Of a stretch of DNA of 63,604 nucleotides, positions 44,169 through 52,248 are shown in pieces. The stretch covers positions 1 through 63,604 of the forward strand of contig CACWPR010000002.1 of NCBI GenBank assembly GCA_902762855.1, written 5' to 3'. The position numbers and the translations under genes are program-made. The first letter of the stretch is position 1. Every line of letters begins with the position of its first letter. Source of the stretch: Ruminococcus flavefaciens (GTDB lineage: Bacteria; Bacillota; Clostridia; Oscillospirales; Ruminococcaceae). The notes under the pieces are model-generated. The model saw only the letters and a list, made by a program, of their open reading frames with translations. It was not told the DNA's origin and ran no database searches.

Positions 44169-45351
44169 TGAACGCTCCCCTCCTTTTTGTTTCATATACA
44201 AACACAGTCAGTGTCACCATAGCAAGTGAGAACACGATGTAAAAAATGCGGTTGAAAACGAACTGACTGTGATACGTCATGAATATATCTCTTCCGAAAA
44301 CGGTATTGTGGCGGCATATCAGTGTAAAACTGCGTATTTTTCCGTAGAGCTGACCGCTGCCTGTGAGGAGGCTCAGGAACCAGGATAAGAACTGAACTAT
44401 CACAGCAGTGCCGCCTGAAAACAGCTCAGTGAACAGCATACCCACAGCCGCAGCTTCCATGATGTTAGGCACCAGCCAGAATGAAGGCAGAGTAAACAAA
44501 GCAGTCATACTGATATTGCTGCCGTAAATAGAAACAGCCTGTATCTGGGCAATTATCATAGTGATGAGAAGCGGAAGGAACATTGCGGTGATAAGTGCGG
44601 CATATCTTGTGAAAACCAGCCGGAAGGAGGAGATTTTCCTTGAATACACAAGGTCGGACATTCTTCTTCGCCTGTCCTCAGACGTAAGAGCTGCGGCCAC
44701 GAATACTGGGAGTATAGCAGCGTCGATGCCGGTATAGTCGCTGAAAAGTCTTGCAAGGGCGCCGGTCACCCGGTCCTTATTAGTGAAATTATCGTACTCC
44801 TCCAGTGCCTCCTCTTTAGTCATCGGGACCTGTGAGAATTTAAATATCAGGTCATCAGGCTTGTAGGAGGAGCCTCCACCGAGGGTCTTGTTCACCTTTT
44901 TCATTATCTCCAGGAACCTGTCGTAGGTCAGACTGCTGCTTACCGGTACACTGTCAATGATGTATCCATTATACTCATGTAATCCGTCATAAGAAGTGTA
45001 ATGTTCAGCATTGTCTCTGAGTTTTGTAAGTTCCTCCATAGAGAGTCCGGTCATTTCAGTAAGAGCGTCCTCGATGACTTCCTGTTTCTTTTCATTGAGG
45101 GTGACAGACTTATAGAAACCGAATGGATAGCAGATGTAAAGGTTGGCGAAATAGTCCTCAGCAAGAGACAGGGCGGCACCGCTCATTATCAGGTCATGGT
45201 CCTCCACAGCCTTTGTTTCTCCGAAAGGCGGTCCCACCTCGGTCCTGCAGTCGGAGAAGTACTGGGTGAAGAAGAAAAGAGCGACTATCACGCAGTAGAT
45301 GAGATAGGTCATTGACCTTGCAATACGTTTACAATCCTTGAAGAAGATCAT
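44119..45351 (-). CDS. ABC transporter permease (410 aa)
   Basis: An N-terminal transmembrane helix (SMTYLIYCVIVALFFFTQYF), a large outer domain of about 160 residues, then five C-terminal helices, the layout of ABC-2 type exporters. It overlaps the ATPase gene by 4 nt (ATGA), so the two are coupled. The likely job is drug, peptide or lipid export; the substrate is unknown. Confidence 0.8.
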   Translation of the reverse strand: MIFFKDCKRIARSMTYLIYCVIVALFFFTQYFSDCRTEVGPPFGETKAVEDHDLIMSGAALSLAEDYFANLYICYPFGFYKSVTLNEKKQEVIEDALTEMTGLSMEELTKLRDNAEHYTSYDGLHEYNGYIIDSVPVSSSLTYDRFLEIMKKVNKTLGGGSSYKPDDLIFKFSQVPMTKEEALEEYDNFTNKDRVTGALARLFSDYTGIDAAILPVFVAAALTSEDRRRRMSDLVYSRKISSFRLVFTRYAALITAMFLPLLITMIIAQIQAVSIYGSNISMTALFTLPSFWLVPNIMEAAAVGMLFTELFSGGTAVIVQFLSWFLSLLTGSGQLYGKIRSFTLICRHNTVFGRDIFMTYHSQFVFNRIFYIVFSLAMVTLTVFVYETKRRGAFNGIRLFGKGSLLRRKA

Positions 45352-46247
45352 ATATCCTCACCTCCGGTGACGTCGCAGCCGCTGCTGTGCAGGCAGTACA
45401 TATATGCGCCTTCAAGGTCAGGCTCAGTCTGGACCGTATTAGGCAGGTCGGGCTCCGGGTCGGAAACTATCCGGACTGTGGTATAGTCATTCTGAGCGAG
45501 CATACCGGTGACGATGTACTCTTTTTTGAGTTGGGGCAGAAAGCGTTTTTCTACGTTTGCAGTGTAGACATGACCTCTGGCATTTTCGATGAGTTCACTG
45601 ACAGTTCCTTTCCAGAGTATGCGGCCGGAGTCCATAACGGCTATTTTTTCGCAGGTGGCCTCCACATCCCCGACGATGTGCGTAGACAGAAGCACGATCC
45701 TGTCCTCAGCCAGCTCGCAGAGGAGGTTCCTGAAGCGTATCCTTTCTTCCGGGTCAAGTCCGGCAGTGGGCTCGTCAACTATGAGGACTTTGGGGTCATG
45801 GATAATAGCCTGAGCGATGCCAAGACGACGCTTCATACCACCGGAGAGCTCTTTAACTTTTTTCCGGCGGTGCTCCGTGAGGTTAACACGCTTCAGCAGG
45901 GACTCCACCCGTTCCTTGCGGAGCTTTGAGGGCATACCGGAGAGGGCGCCCAGGTAATCAAGGGCCTCATCGGTCCTCATATTCGGGTACATTGAAAATT
46001 CCTGTGGGAGGTAACCGGTCATGGCACGAATCTCCGAAGCATTTTCAACAGGCACTCCGCAGACGGTAATTTCGCCGCTGTTTTTTTTGTGGAGAGCAGC
46101 AAGGGTCTTCATGAGGGTTGTCTTGCCGGCACCGTTCCTGCCCAGGAGCCCGAACATACCTTTTTCGATAGTCAGGCTGATGTCAGATAGTGCCTGTTTT
46201 TTTCCGTAGAACTTATCCACATTTTTTATAATTATACAGTCATTCAT
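45348..46247 (-). CDS. ABC transporter ATP-binding protein
   Basis: A 299-residue single ATPase domain with Walker A GRNGAGKTT, Q-loop YLPQEF, signature LSGGMKRR, Walker B VLIVDEPTAGLD and His switch STHIV. The C-terminal 80 residues resemble the regulatory tail of CcmA/NatA-type exporters. ATG 46247 with GGAGG 9 nt upstream is chosen over 46274. A hairpin attenuator lies just upstream. Confidence 0.92.
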   Translation of the reverse strand: MNDCIIIKNVDKFYGKKQALSDISLTIEKGMFGLLGRNGAGKTTLMKTLAALHKKNSGEITVCGVPVENASEIRAMTGYLPQEFSMYPNMRTDEALDYLGALSGMPSKLRKERVESLLKRVNLTEHRRKKVKELSGGMKRRLGIAQAIIHDPKVLIVDEPTAGLDPEERIRFRNLLCELAEDRIVLLSTHIVGDVEATCEKIAVMDSGRILWKGTVSELIENARGHVYTANVEKRFLPQLKKEYIVTGMLAQNDYTTVRIVSDPEPDLPNTVQTEPDLEGAYMYCLHSSGCDVTGGEDI

Positions 46248-46257
46248 TTCACAGCCT

Positions 46258-46292
46258 CCAAAAAATAATGACATGAGTTTTCCTCATGTCAT
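46258..46292 (-). terminator. Intra-operon hairpin between kinase and ABC genes (possible attenuator)
   Basis: On the minus strand ATGACATGAG, loop of 5 nt, CTCATGTCAT, then TATTTTTT directly followed by the GGAGG ribosome site of the ABC gene. It would lower transporter expression relative to the two-component genes, or serve as an operator (inference). Confidence 0.65.
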
Positions 46293-46318
46293 AATGATAA
46301 TGGGCATATTTCAACTTT

Positions 46319-47455
46319 TTATCTACTTTCTGATTTTTTTGCAGAAAAGGCTGCAGATACTGAGCCGCCGCCCGTACTGGAGTTGGCTACTGAAATATCA
46401 CCGCCGCACTTTCTGCACAGCAGCCGGCAGATGTAGAGACCGAGACCAAAGTGTACCTTATCGTCAGTATTTTCGTCACGGTAGAATGGCTGCCAGGCCT
46501 TGCGGAGGGCCTCATCTGAGAACCCTTTTCCGTTGTCGGTGACTGTTATGGTCAGCCTTTCGGCATCCGCAGAAACGCTGCACTCTATGTTATTTTCGGT
46601 GTACCGCAGAGCGTTACCGAGGAGATTCTCGAACACCTGCATGACCAGTCCGGTGTCGGTGTAAACAGTCATGTCCGCCGGGCCATCTGCCGAAAAGCTG
46701 AATCCGGTCTCTCCGCAGAGCAGAGAGCCGGTTTCCCGGAGCTGACCGCATATACTTCCGAAAGAGCAGCATTCCTGCTCAGGGATAATATCCTCCAGCT
46801 TGTGGAGTCCGGACATCTTTTCGGTATAGCGTTCAAGTCTGCCCACCTGTACAGACATTTTCCTGATAATATCGGCCTGTTTTTCCGGACTCAGCCTTTC
46901 TCCGAACTTTTCAGCAAGTTCCGTATAGCCTTTCAGAACGGTCACAGGAGTTCTGAGGTCATGGGAAAAAGCGGAATTCAGCCTTTTGCGTTCTTCAAGG
47001 GACTTCCACAGCTCGTAGTTGCTGTCATAGAGACCTTTTTTCATTTCCTCAAATGAACGGCAAAGCATACCCAGTTCATTATCTGAGTGACATTCGACCT
47101 TGAAGTCAAGATCGTCGGAGAGTATTTTTTCCGCAGCCTGAGTGAGGACGTCAACAGGCTCTTTTATTTCCTTGTGATAGAATATTTTTACCGTGACCAA
47201 AAGGCAGAGAACAGACCACAACGGTATCAGCAGGAATTTTCCGTACCTGACAGCGAGATATATCCTGTTAGCGGAAACGCTTTTGTCGGGGGGGCCGCTG
47301 TTCACTGAAAGACCTGAAAGTCTTGCATCGGACCAGGCCTCCAGGTATCCGGAAACTGTGCAGATAAGCAGTACACCGGCAGCGCATACAGCAAAGCATA
47401 CAGCGAGGTACCTGGAAAGTGAGGAGGGGATAGACTTTCTTTTCACTTTACCCAT
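46319..47455 (-). CDS. Sensor histidine kinase, VanS/BceS-like
   Basis: A 378-residue kinase with two transmembrane helices (about 15-38, 70-90), a HAMP-like stretch (KEIKEPVDVLTQAAEKILSD), HisKA NSAFSHDLRTPVTVLKGY (His about 170) and HATPase motifs NLLGNALRYTEN, DNGKGF, GLGLYICRLL. It overlaps the response regulator by 13 nt. Together they likely control the downstream exporter. Confidence 0.92.
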   Translation of the reverse strand: MGKVKRKSIPSSLSRYLAVCFAVCAAGVLLICTVSGYLEAWSDARLSGLSVNSGPPDKSVSANRIYLAVRYGKFLLIPLWSVLCLLVTVKIFYHKEIKEPVDVLTQAAEKILSDDLDFKVECHSDNELGMLCRSFEEMKKGLYDSNYELWKSLEERKRLNSAFSHDLRTPVTVLKGYTELAEKFGERLSPEKQADIIRKMSVQVGRLERYTEKMSGLHKLEDIIPEQECCSFGSICGQLRETGSLLCGETGFSFSADGPADMTVYTDTGLVMQVFENLLGNALRYTENNIECSVSADAERLTITVTDNGKGFSDEALRKAWQPFYRDENTDDKVHFGLGLYICRLLCRKCGGDISVANSSTGGGSVSAAFSAKKSESR

Positions 47456-48114
47456 TTGTATCCTACTCCCCAGACTGTAGCGATGTGTTTATCCTCACCG
47501 AACTTTCCCAGCTTAGCACGTATGCGGCGGATATGCTCTGCGATAACGGAGCTGTCGCCCTCAGCGTCGTAGCCCCATATCTTCTCATAGATGCGTTCCT
47601 TGTCAAAGACCTGACCGGTATTAAGAGAAAGGAGCTCTATAATGCGGAACTCCTTGTTGGCGAGCTCCACCGGAGCGTCACCGACGGTAAGGGACTTTTC
47701 TGTATAGTCAATGACTGTATTGCCGAAGAACCGGACATTTTTCGCAGAGTTCACACGGTGGTCCCGTCTGATATGAGCTGCGACACGAGCACCCAGCTCA
47801 TCCAGCGAGAATGGTTTGATGATGTAGTCATCTCCGCCGGCAGCAAATCCCTTTATTTTATCCTGGTCATCGACTTTTGCAGTCAGGAATAGGATAGGGC
47901 AGTTAACGTGGTCTCTTATAGCGGAGCATACCTGAAATCCGTCTGTACCGGGCATATTCACATCAAGAAGGATAAGGTCCGGGGACTTGGCAGCGGATTC
48001 AATAGCCTGGGTCCCGTTATAAGCCGTATAGACCAGGTATCCGCCCAGCTTGAAATAGTCTTTTAGGAGCTCCACAACGTCCTTTTCATCGTCAGCAACA
48101 AGAATACTGTACAT
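47443..48114 (-). CDS. OmpR/VanR-family response regulator
   Basis: A 223-residue two-domain regulator. The receiver has acidic residues in VADDEKD, the phosphorylated Asp in LILLDVNMPG (about 53) and Lys in IIKPFSLDELG; the C-terminal winged helix (about 125-223) ends in IWGYDAEGDSS, EHIRRIRAKLG and VWGVGYKW. ATG 48114 lies 8 nt after GGAG; an in-frame TTG at 48120 is too close to it. First gene of the operon. Confidence 0.95.
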   Translation of the reverse strand: MYSILVADDEKDVVELLKDYFKLGGYLVYTAYNGTQAIESAAKSPDLILLDVNMPGTDGFQVCSAIRDHVNCPILFLTAKVDDQDKIKGFAAGGDDYIIKPFSLDELGARVAAHIRRDHRVNSAKNVRFFGNTVIDYTEKSLTVGDAPVELANKEFRIIELLSLNTGQVFDKERIYEKIWGYDAEGDSSVIAEHIRRIRAKLGKFGEDKHIATVWGVGYKWVK

Positions 48115-48221
48115 TTTCAACGCTCCTTTCCGTGATATTGTAAATAGTAAAGTTCAACTTTTTATCAACTCCTATATTATACCCTTTAGCGCAGAGAATG
48201 TCAAATTCTGTTGTTCCGGAC

Positions 48222-48250
48222 TTGTATTTAAGGGAAAAATAGGTTATAAT
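48222..48250 (+). promoter_or_regulatory. Promoter of the AGCS symporter gene
   Basis: TTGTAT (48222-48227), 17 nt, TATAAT (48245-48250), 30 nt before the ATG, leaving no room for a riboswitch. Confidence 0.7.
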
Positions 48251-48279
48251 AGGAGCATAACTTTTATCAGGAGGAAGCC

Positions 48280-49698
48280 ATGCTCAATAAAATATTCAGT
48301 TTCTTTAACTCAGTTGATGGAGTCATGTACTATCCGGTGCTTATCATCGTACTTGCTGCGGCGGGACTGTTTTTTTCATTCAGGACACGGTTTGCACAGG
48401 TGAGACTTTTCGGGGAGGCCTGCCGGCTCATAAAGGAGAAGCCAGCCGGTGACCAGAAGGTATCGTCCTTTCAGGCATTGATAGTATCCACAGCGTCAAG
48501 AGTTGGAACGGGCAACATTGTCGGTGTATCGACAGCTATCTGTCTCGGAGGACCGGGAGCCTGTTTCTGGATGCGGGTCATGTGTATTATCGGAGCGGCA
48601 TCGGCATTCATAGAGAGTACACTTGCACAGATATACAAGTGTAAGGATGAAAAAGGGAACTGCTATGGCGGTCCTGCATACTATATCGAGAAGGCTCTGC
48701 ATCTGCCTATAATAGCGGCAATATTCTGTATTTTCCTTATAGCTACATATGCCTTCGGATTCAATCTGCTCTGCTCATACAATCTACAGTCAACCTTTGA
48801 GGCATACGACTTCTACGACAGCACCATTACTCCCGTAATAGTCGGAGCAGTTCTTGCCGTCATAGTTGGATACTGTGTAATGGGCGGAGGAAAGAGGATA
48901 ATCAGCATAACCGAAAAGGTAGTCCCTGTAATGGGCATACTCTATGTATTCATCTCACTTGTGATAATAGGCGCACATTTCACCAATATCCCTCATATGT
49001 TTGCGCTCATATTCAAGGATGCCTTCAACTTCCGTACAATGATCGGAGGACTTGGCGGTTCATGTCTTGTGTATGGTATCAAGAGAGGACTTTACTCAAA
49101 CGAAGCAGGAGTAGGTTCAGCACCTAATGCCTCCGCTTCCGCAGACGTTACTCACCCGGCAAAGCAGGGACTTGTCCAGACTGTATCCGTATACATCGAC
49201 ACACTTCTTCTCTGCACAGCAACAGCACTAATGTGCCTGAGCTCAGGAACAGCCTATAACGAAGAGGTGTCCGGAGCTCCCTATGTTCAGGACTCTATCT
49301 CTACAGTTTTCGGAAAAGCGGGACCGGTGTTCATCACAGCAGCTATGATACTTTTTGCCTTTACGACGCTTATCGGAAATCTTTACTATGTTGACAATGC
49401 TCTGACATATTTGAACAGGAAATGTCCACCCTCAAAGAAGTTCATGACAGCATTCTACATAGCCTGTATAGCAGTGATATTTTTCGGAGCCATAACTCCG
49501 ATGGACTTTGCCTGGACAATGGCAGACATTACAATGGGTGGAATGACACTCATAAACATCCCATGCTGTTTTATGCTTTCCAGGAATGCAGTGGACACGC
49601 TCCGGGATTATGAAAAGCAGAAGAGAGAAGGAAAGGACCCTGTATTCCATGCCGAGGACATCGGGCTTGACTCTTCAGGGCTCAGCTTCTGGAAGTGA
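48280..49698 (+). CDS. Sodium:alanine/glycine symporter (AGCS family)
   Basis: A 472-residue transporter with about 11 transmembrane helices. The signature of the family is visible: SSFQALIVSTASRVGTGNIVGV near residue 60 and the later YSNEAGVGSAPNASASADV. These proteins import alanine, glycine or similar amino acids with Na+ across the cell membrane. It is followed 26 nt later by a cyclase-family hydrolase, probably co-transcribed. Confidence 0.93.
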   Translation: MLNKIFSFFNSVDGVMYYPVLIIVLAAAGLFFSFRTRFAQVRLFGEACRLIKEKPAGDQKVSSFQALIVSTASRVGTGNIVGVSTAICLGGPGACFWMRVMCIIGAASAFIESTLAQIYKCKDEKGNCYGGPAYYIEKALHLPIIAAIFCIFLIATYAFGFNLLCSYNLQSTFEAYDFYDSTITPVIVGAVLAVIVGYCVMGGGKRIISITEKVVPVMGILYVFISLVIIGAHFTNIPHMFALIFKDAFNFRTMIGGLGGSCLVYGIKRGLYSNEAGVGSAPNASASADVTHPAKQGLVQTVSVYIDTLLLCTATALMCLSSGTAYNEEVSGAPYVQDSISTVFGKAGPVFITAAMILFAFTTLIGNLYYVDNALTYLNRKCPPSKKFMTAFYIACIAVIFFGAITPMDFAWTMADITMGGMTLINIPCCFMLSRNAVDTLRDYEKQKREGKDPVFHAEDIGLDSSGLSFWK

Positions 49699-49724
49699 TG
49701 ATATGAGCAGGAGGCGGAAGATAT

Positions 49725-50309
49725 ATGATAATAGACATATCGCAGGAAGTTTTTTCATGTAAGGTCTATCCGGGAGACCCGTCACCGGAAATGGAGCGTC
49801 TGCTCAGCACAGACAACGGCGACGTCTGCAACCTTACAGCCTTTTCGATGTGTGCTCATAACGGTACACATATAGACGCTCCCTTTCATTTTTACGGGGA
49901 GGGAAAGACCGTTGACCGCATGGGCCTGGAGCCGTTTGTAGGCGACTGTTATGTAGCACGTCACAGCGGAGAGGTCACAGGCGAGGATGCAGCCGGTATA
50001 CTTGCAAGGGCAGAGAGGGCAGGAGCCTCAAGTCGCATCCTCATAGGCGGAGATGCAGTTGTCACTGCCGGAGCGGCGAAGGTATTTGCAGATGCGAAGG
50101 TGCTTCTGCTTGGAAATGAGAGCCAGACGGTGGGGCCGGAGGATGCACCTATGGAAGTACATCTCATCCTGCTTGGTGCAGAGACAGTCCTTCTTGAAGG
50201 CATCGTACTTAAAGATGTTCCGGAGGGACGTTACTTTCTCAGTGCCGCACCTCTTGACCTTGCAGGCTGTGACGGAGCGCCGTGCAGAGCCTATCTTATC
50301 AGCAGATAA
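49725..50309 (+). CDS. Cyclase / kynurenine formamidase-family metal hydrolase
   Basis: A 194-residue enzyme with the family motif HNGTHIDAPFHF (HxGTHxDxPxHF, about residues 45-56), whose His and Asp bind a divalent metal, and the N-terminal DISQEVFSCKVYPGDPSP. The family includes KynB formamidases and isatin hydrolases. Absence of other tryptophan-degrading genes nearby makes a KynB role uncertain. AGGAGG precedes the start. Confidence 0.85.
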   Translation: MIIDISQEVFSCKVYPGDPSPEMERLLSTDNGDVCNLTAFSMCAHNGTHIDAPFHFYGEGKTVDRMGLEPFVGDCYVARHSGEVTGEDAAGILARAERAGASSRILIGGDAVVTAGAAKVFADAKVLLLGNESQTVGPEDAPMEVHLILLGAETVLLEGIVLKDVPEGRYFLSAAPLDLAGCDGAPCRAYLISR

Positions 50310-50311
50310 TA

Positions 50312-50345
50312 AAAAAATGCCGTCCTTCGCAGGGCGGCATTATTG
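50312..50345 (-). terminator. Terminator of the beta-helix dockerin gene
   Basis: Stem ATGCCGCCC / GGACGGCAT on the minus strand followed by seven T; on the plus side only TATTGC follows. Confidence 0.75.
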
Positions 50346-50373
50346 CTATTAAGGCGGACCTCAAATGAGCCGG

Positions 50374-51930
50374 TCAGTCTATGAACCAGGCCTCAGTCAG
50401 TTCAACTGCGCTCTTATCGAGCTTTCCGGAGCTGTCCATGTAGTCCCAGACCTCAACGTCTGCTCTTGTGACAGACTCAGGGAGTTCAAGCGTAAGAACA
50501 GCCTCGCCCTGTGCGTCCAGCGTGACCTTGTCAATGGAGAGCTGTATCCACTTGCCTGACTTTCCGGTGTCCTCATTCAAGAAATTCGGGTCCCAGTACC
50601 CCCAGCCGATATTCATGGAGTTTTCCGGTCCGGCTTTCAGTCTCACATACAGGGTACGTCCGCCGAGACCGTCTGTAAAACGCCACTTTCCGGTATCCTC
50701 CGCATTATAGTTGACATATATCTTTGCTTCGGAGCTCTTTCCGGAGGCCATGAGCTTTCTGAGCATACACATATCATAGGCATCAAGCCTGCCGTCCTCG
50801 CAAAGGTCGGCATTTTTCCATGACAGCCAGCCCTTTGCCGGGTCACCGAGAAGGAATCGCTGCAATGCTGAAACATCAGTCAGGTCAACAAGGCCGTCAG
50901 CGTTTGTATCGCCGGACATAGATATATCCAGAACATCTGCTACTTTATTACCGGTGACGGCAGGGCAAACCGGTTCACTTTCGTTTCTGAAAGCATATGA
51001 AACACAGTTCCAGCCTTTGACAAGGGGGATGTCCTCTGAATCCATATAAAACTTATTGTCATAAATACGGCTGTTCTGTCCCCAGCCGTCAACAGCCATA
51101 TAGAGGTCAACAGCATACAGTACTTTTTCATTTCCGTTCTGGTATCCTATATTATTCCGGACTATGACATTGTTGCCCTTTACCTCGATAAAGCTGTCTG
51201 CACCGTTCAGGCCCTTGATGCCGGAGCCGTCAAAGATGCAGTCCTCCACAAGAGCACCGATGGTATATTCCTTGATGTCAACGCAGTCTGCCCCGACATT
51301 GGAGATGCGGCAATTTCTGACTGTATTGTAGTGGCAGTCAAAGCCATATTCGGTGGTACCCTTTGCACTGCCGATATAAATACCTTCACCGTACTGTGGG
51401 CTGACAGTTCCGCAGTCGTGGATATAGCAGTTTTCGATGAGGCAGTTGGACGTATCATCTCTCAGGTGGATTCCCTCTGTGCCGGTATTATAAACCTCAC
51501 ATCCGATAATATTGGAATTGCTTCCCTTATCAAGGATGATGCCCTGAGCAGCTTCGCAGGCGACGATGTTTTCAATGTTCCAGTATTCACCCATAATGTG
51601 AAGAGCTATTTTATTCTCCTGGGACACGCCGCACAGGACGGCAGGGTCATCCGGGTCTGCACTGCAAATGGTAATAGGCTGTTCAGCGGTACCGCTCGAC
51701 TCCGAGAAAAAAGCGGCCCAGTTTCCTTTCCAGACGTCATTCTGATAAGTTCCGGGAGCGAGGATGAGTTTATCTCCGGGCTTAGCATCAGCAAGAGCGT
51801 CAAGGAGCTGCTCTGTTGTTGAGATATTCACCTCACGGGTACCGTCAGCATCCACAGAAAGAGGGACGCTGCTGTACATAATGGCGGCAGCGGTCATGAT
51901 AGCAGAAAAACGAAGCATACGTTTTTTCAT
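50374..51930 (-). CDS. Secreted parallel beta-helix (pectate lyase-like) protein with dockerin and C-terminal module
   Basis: A 518-residue protein: signal peptide (MKKRMLRFSAIMTAAAIMYS, cleavage near VDADG), a right-handed beta-helix (about 30-330) with repeats such as NIIGCEVYNTGTEGIHL, CLIENCYIHDCG and YNTVRNCRISNVGADCVDIK, a type I dockerin (about 335-400: GDTNADGLVDLTDVSALQR and NADLCEDGRLDAYDMCML) and a C-terminal beta-sandwich possibly binding carbohydrate. The fold is that of pectate lyases and related polysaccharide enzymes (PL9-like); catalytic residues not firmly identified. GGAGG precedes ATG 51930. Confidence 0.82.
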   Translation of the reverse strand: MKKRMLRFSAIMTAAAIMYSSVPLSVDADGTREVNISTTEQLLDALADAKPGDKLILAPGTYQNDVWKGNWAAFFSESSGTAEQPITICSADPDDPAVLCGVSQENKIALHIMGEYWNIENIVACEAAQGIILDKGSNSNIIGCEVYNTGTEGIHLRDDTSNCLIENCYIHDCGTVSPQYGEGIYIGSAKGTTEYGFDCHYNTVRNCRISNVGADCVDIKEYTIGALVEDCIFDGSGIKGLNGADSFIEVKGNNVIVRNNIGYQNGNEKVLYAVDLYMAVDGWGQNSRIYDNKFYMDSEDIPLVKGWNCVSYAFRNESEPVCPAVTGNKVADVLDISMSGDTNADGLVDLTDVSALQRFLLGDPAKGWLSWKNADLCEDGRLDAYDMCMLRKLMASGKSSEAKIYVNYNAEDTGKWRFTDGLGGRTLYVRLKAGPENSMNIGWGYWDPNFLNEDTGKSGKWIQLSIDKVTLDAQGEAVLTLELPESVTRADVEVWDYMDSSGKLDKSAVELTEAWFID

Positions 51931-51939
51931 GTTGAGCAC

Positions 51940-52248
51940 CTCCGGATGTCAAAAGTCGTTCAATAATATATGCCAATGTTTTTTAGCCAGGAAGTCATAG
52001 TTCCTAAGAATTTAGTTCTTTATGTCCAGGCCTCGTAAAACATATCTTATATATATATATTATATCACGGATAAGGCTGTTAGTCAAACAAAAAGAGCGA
52101 AAGCTGATTTACTTTGTCGATAGTGCACAAAATGTGGAAAAATTTTTGGCTGAAAAATGACCCATTTGGCCCATGTATTTTTTGAATGGATATGGTACAA
52201 TAAAGGTGTGTAAATAAATCCCCTCATATTTCAAAAGGAGTGATCTAT
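51940..52248. other. AT-rich divergent intergenic region
   Basis: About 300 nt between the divergent dockerin and LRR genes, with a TATATATATATATTATAT tract (about 52048-52066). A -10-like TACAAT lies near 52197 for the plus gene without a convincing -35. I see no gene or structured RNA. Confidence 0.5.

Noticed and set aside
48121..48279. Glycine or other amino-acid riboswitch before the AGCS symporter
   Set aside because: The promoter at 48222-48250 leaves only about 25 nt of leader.
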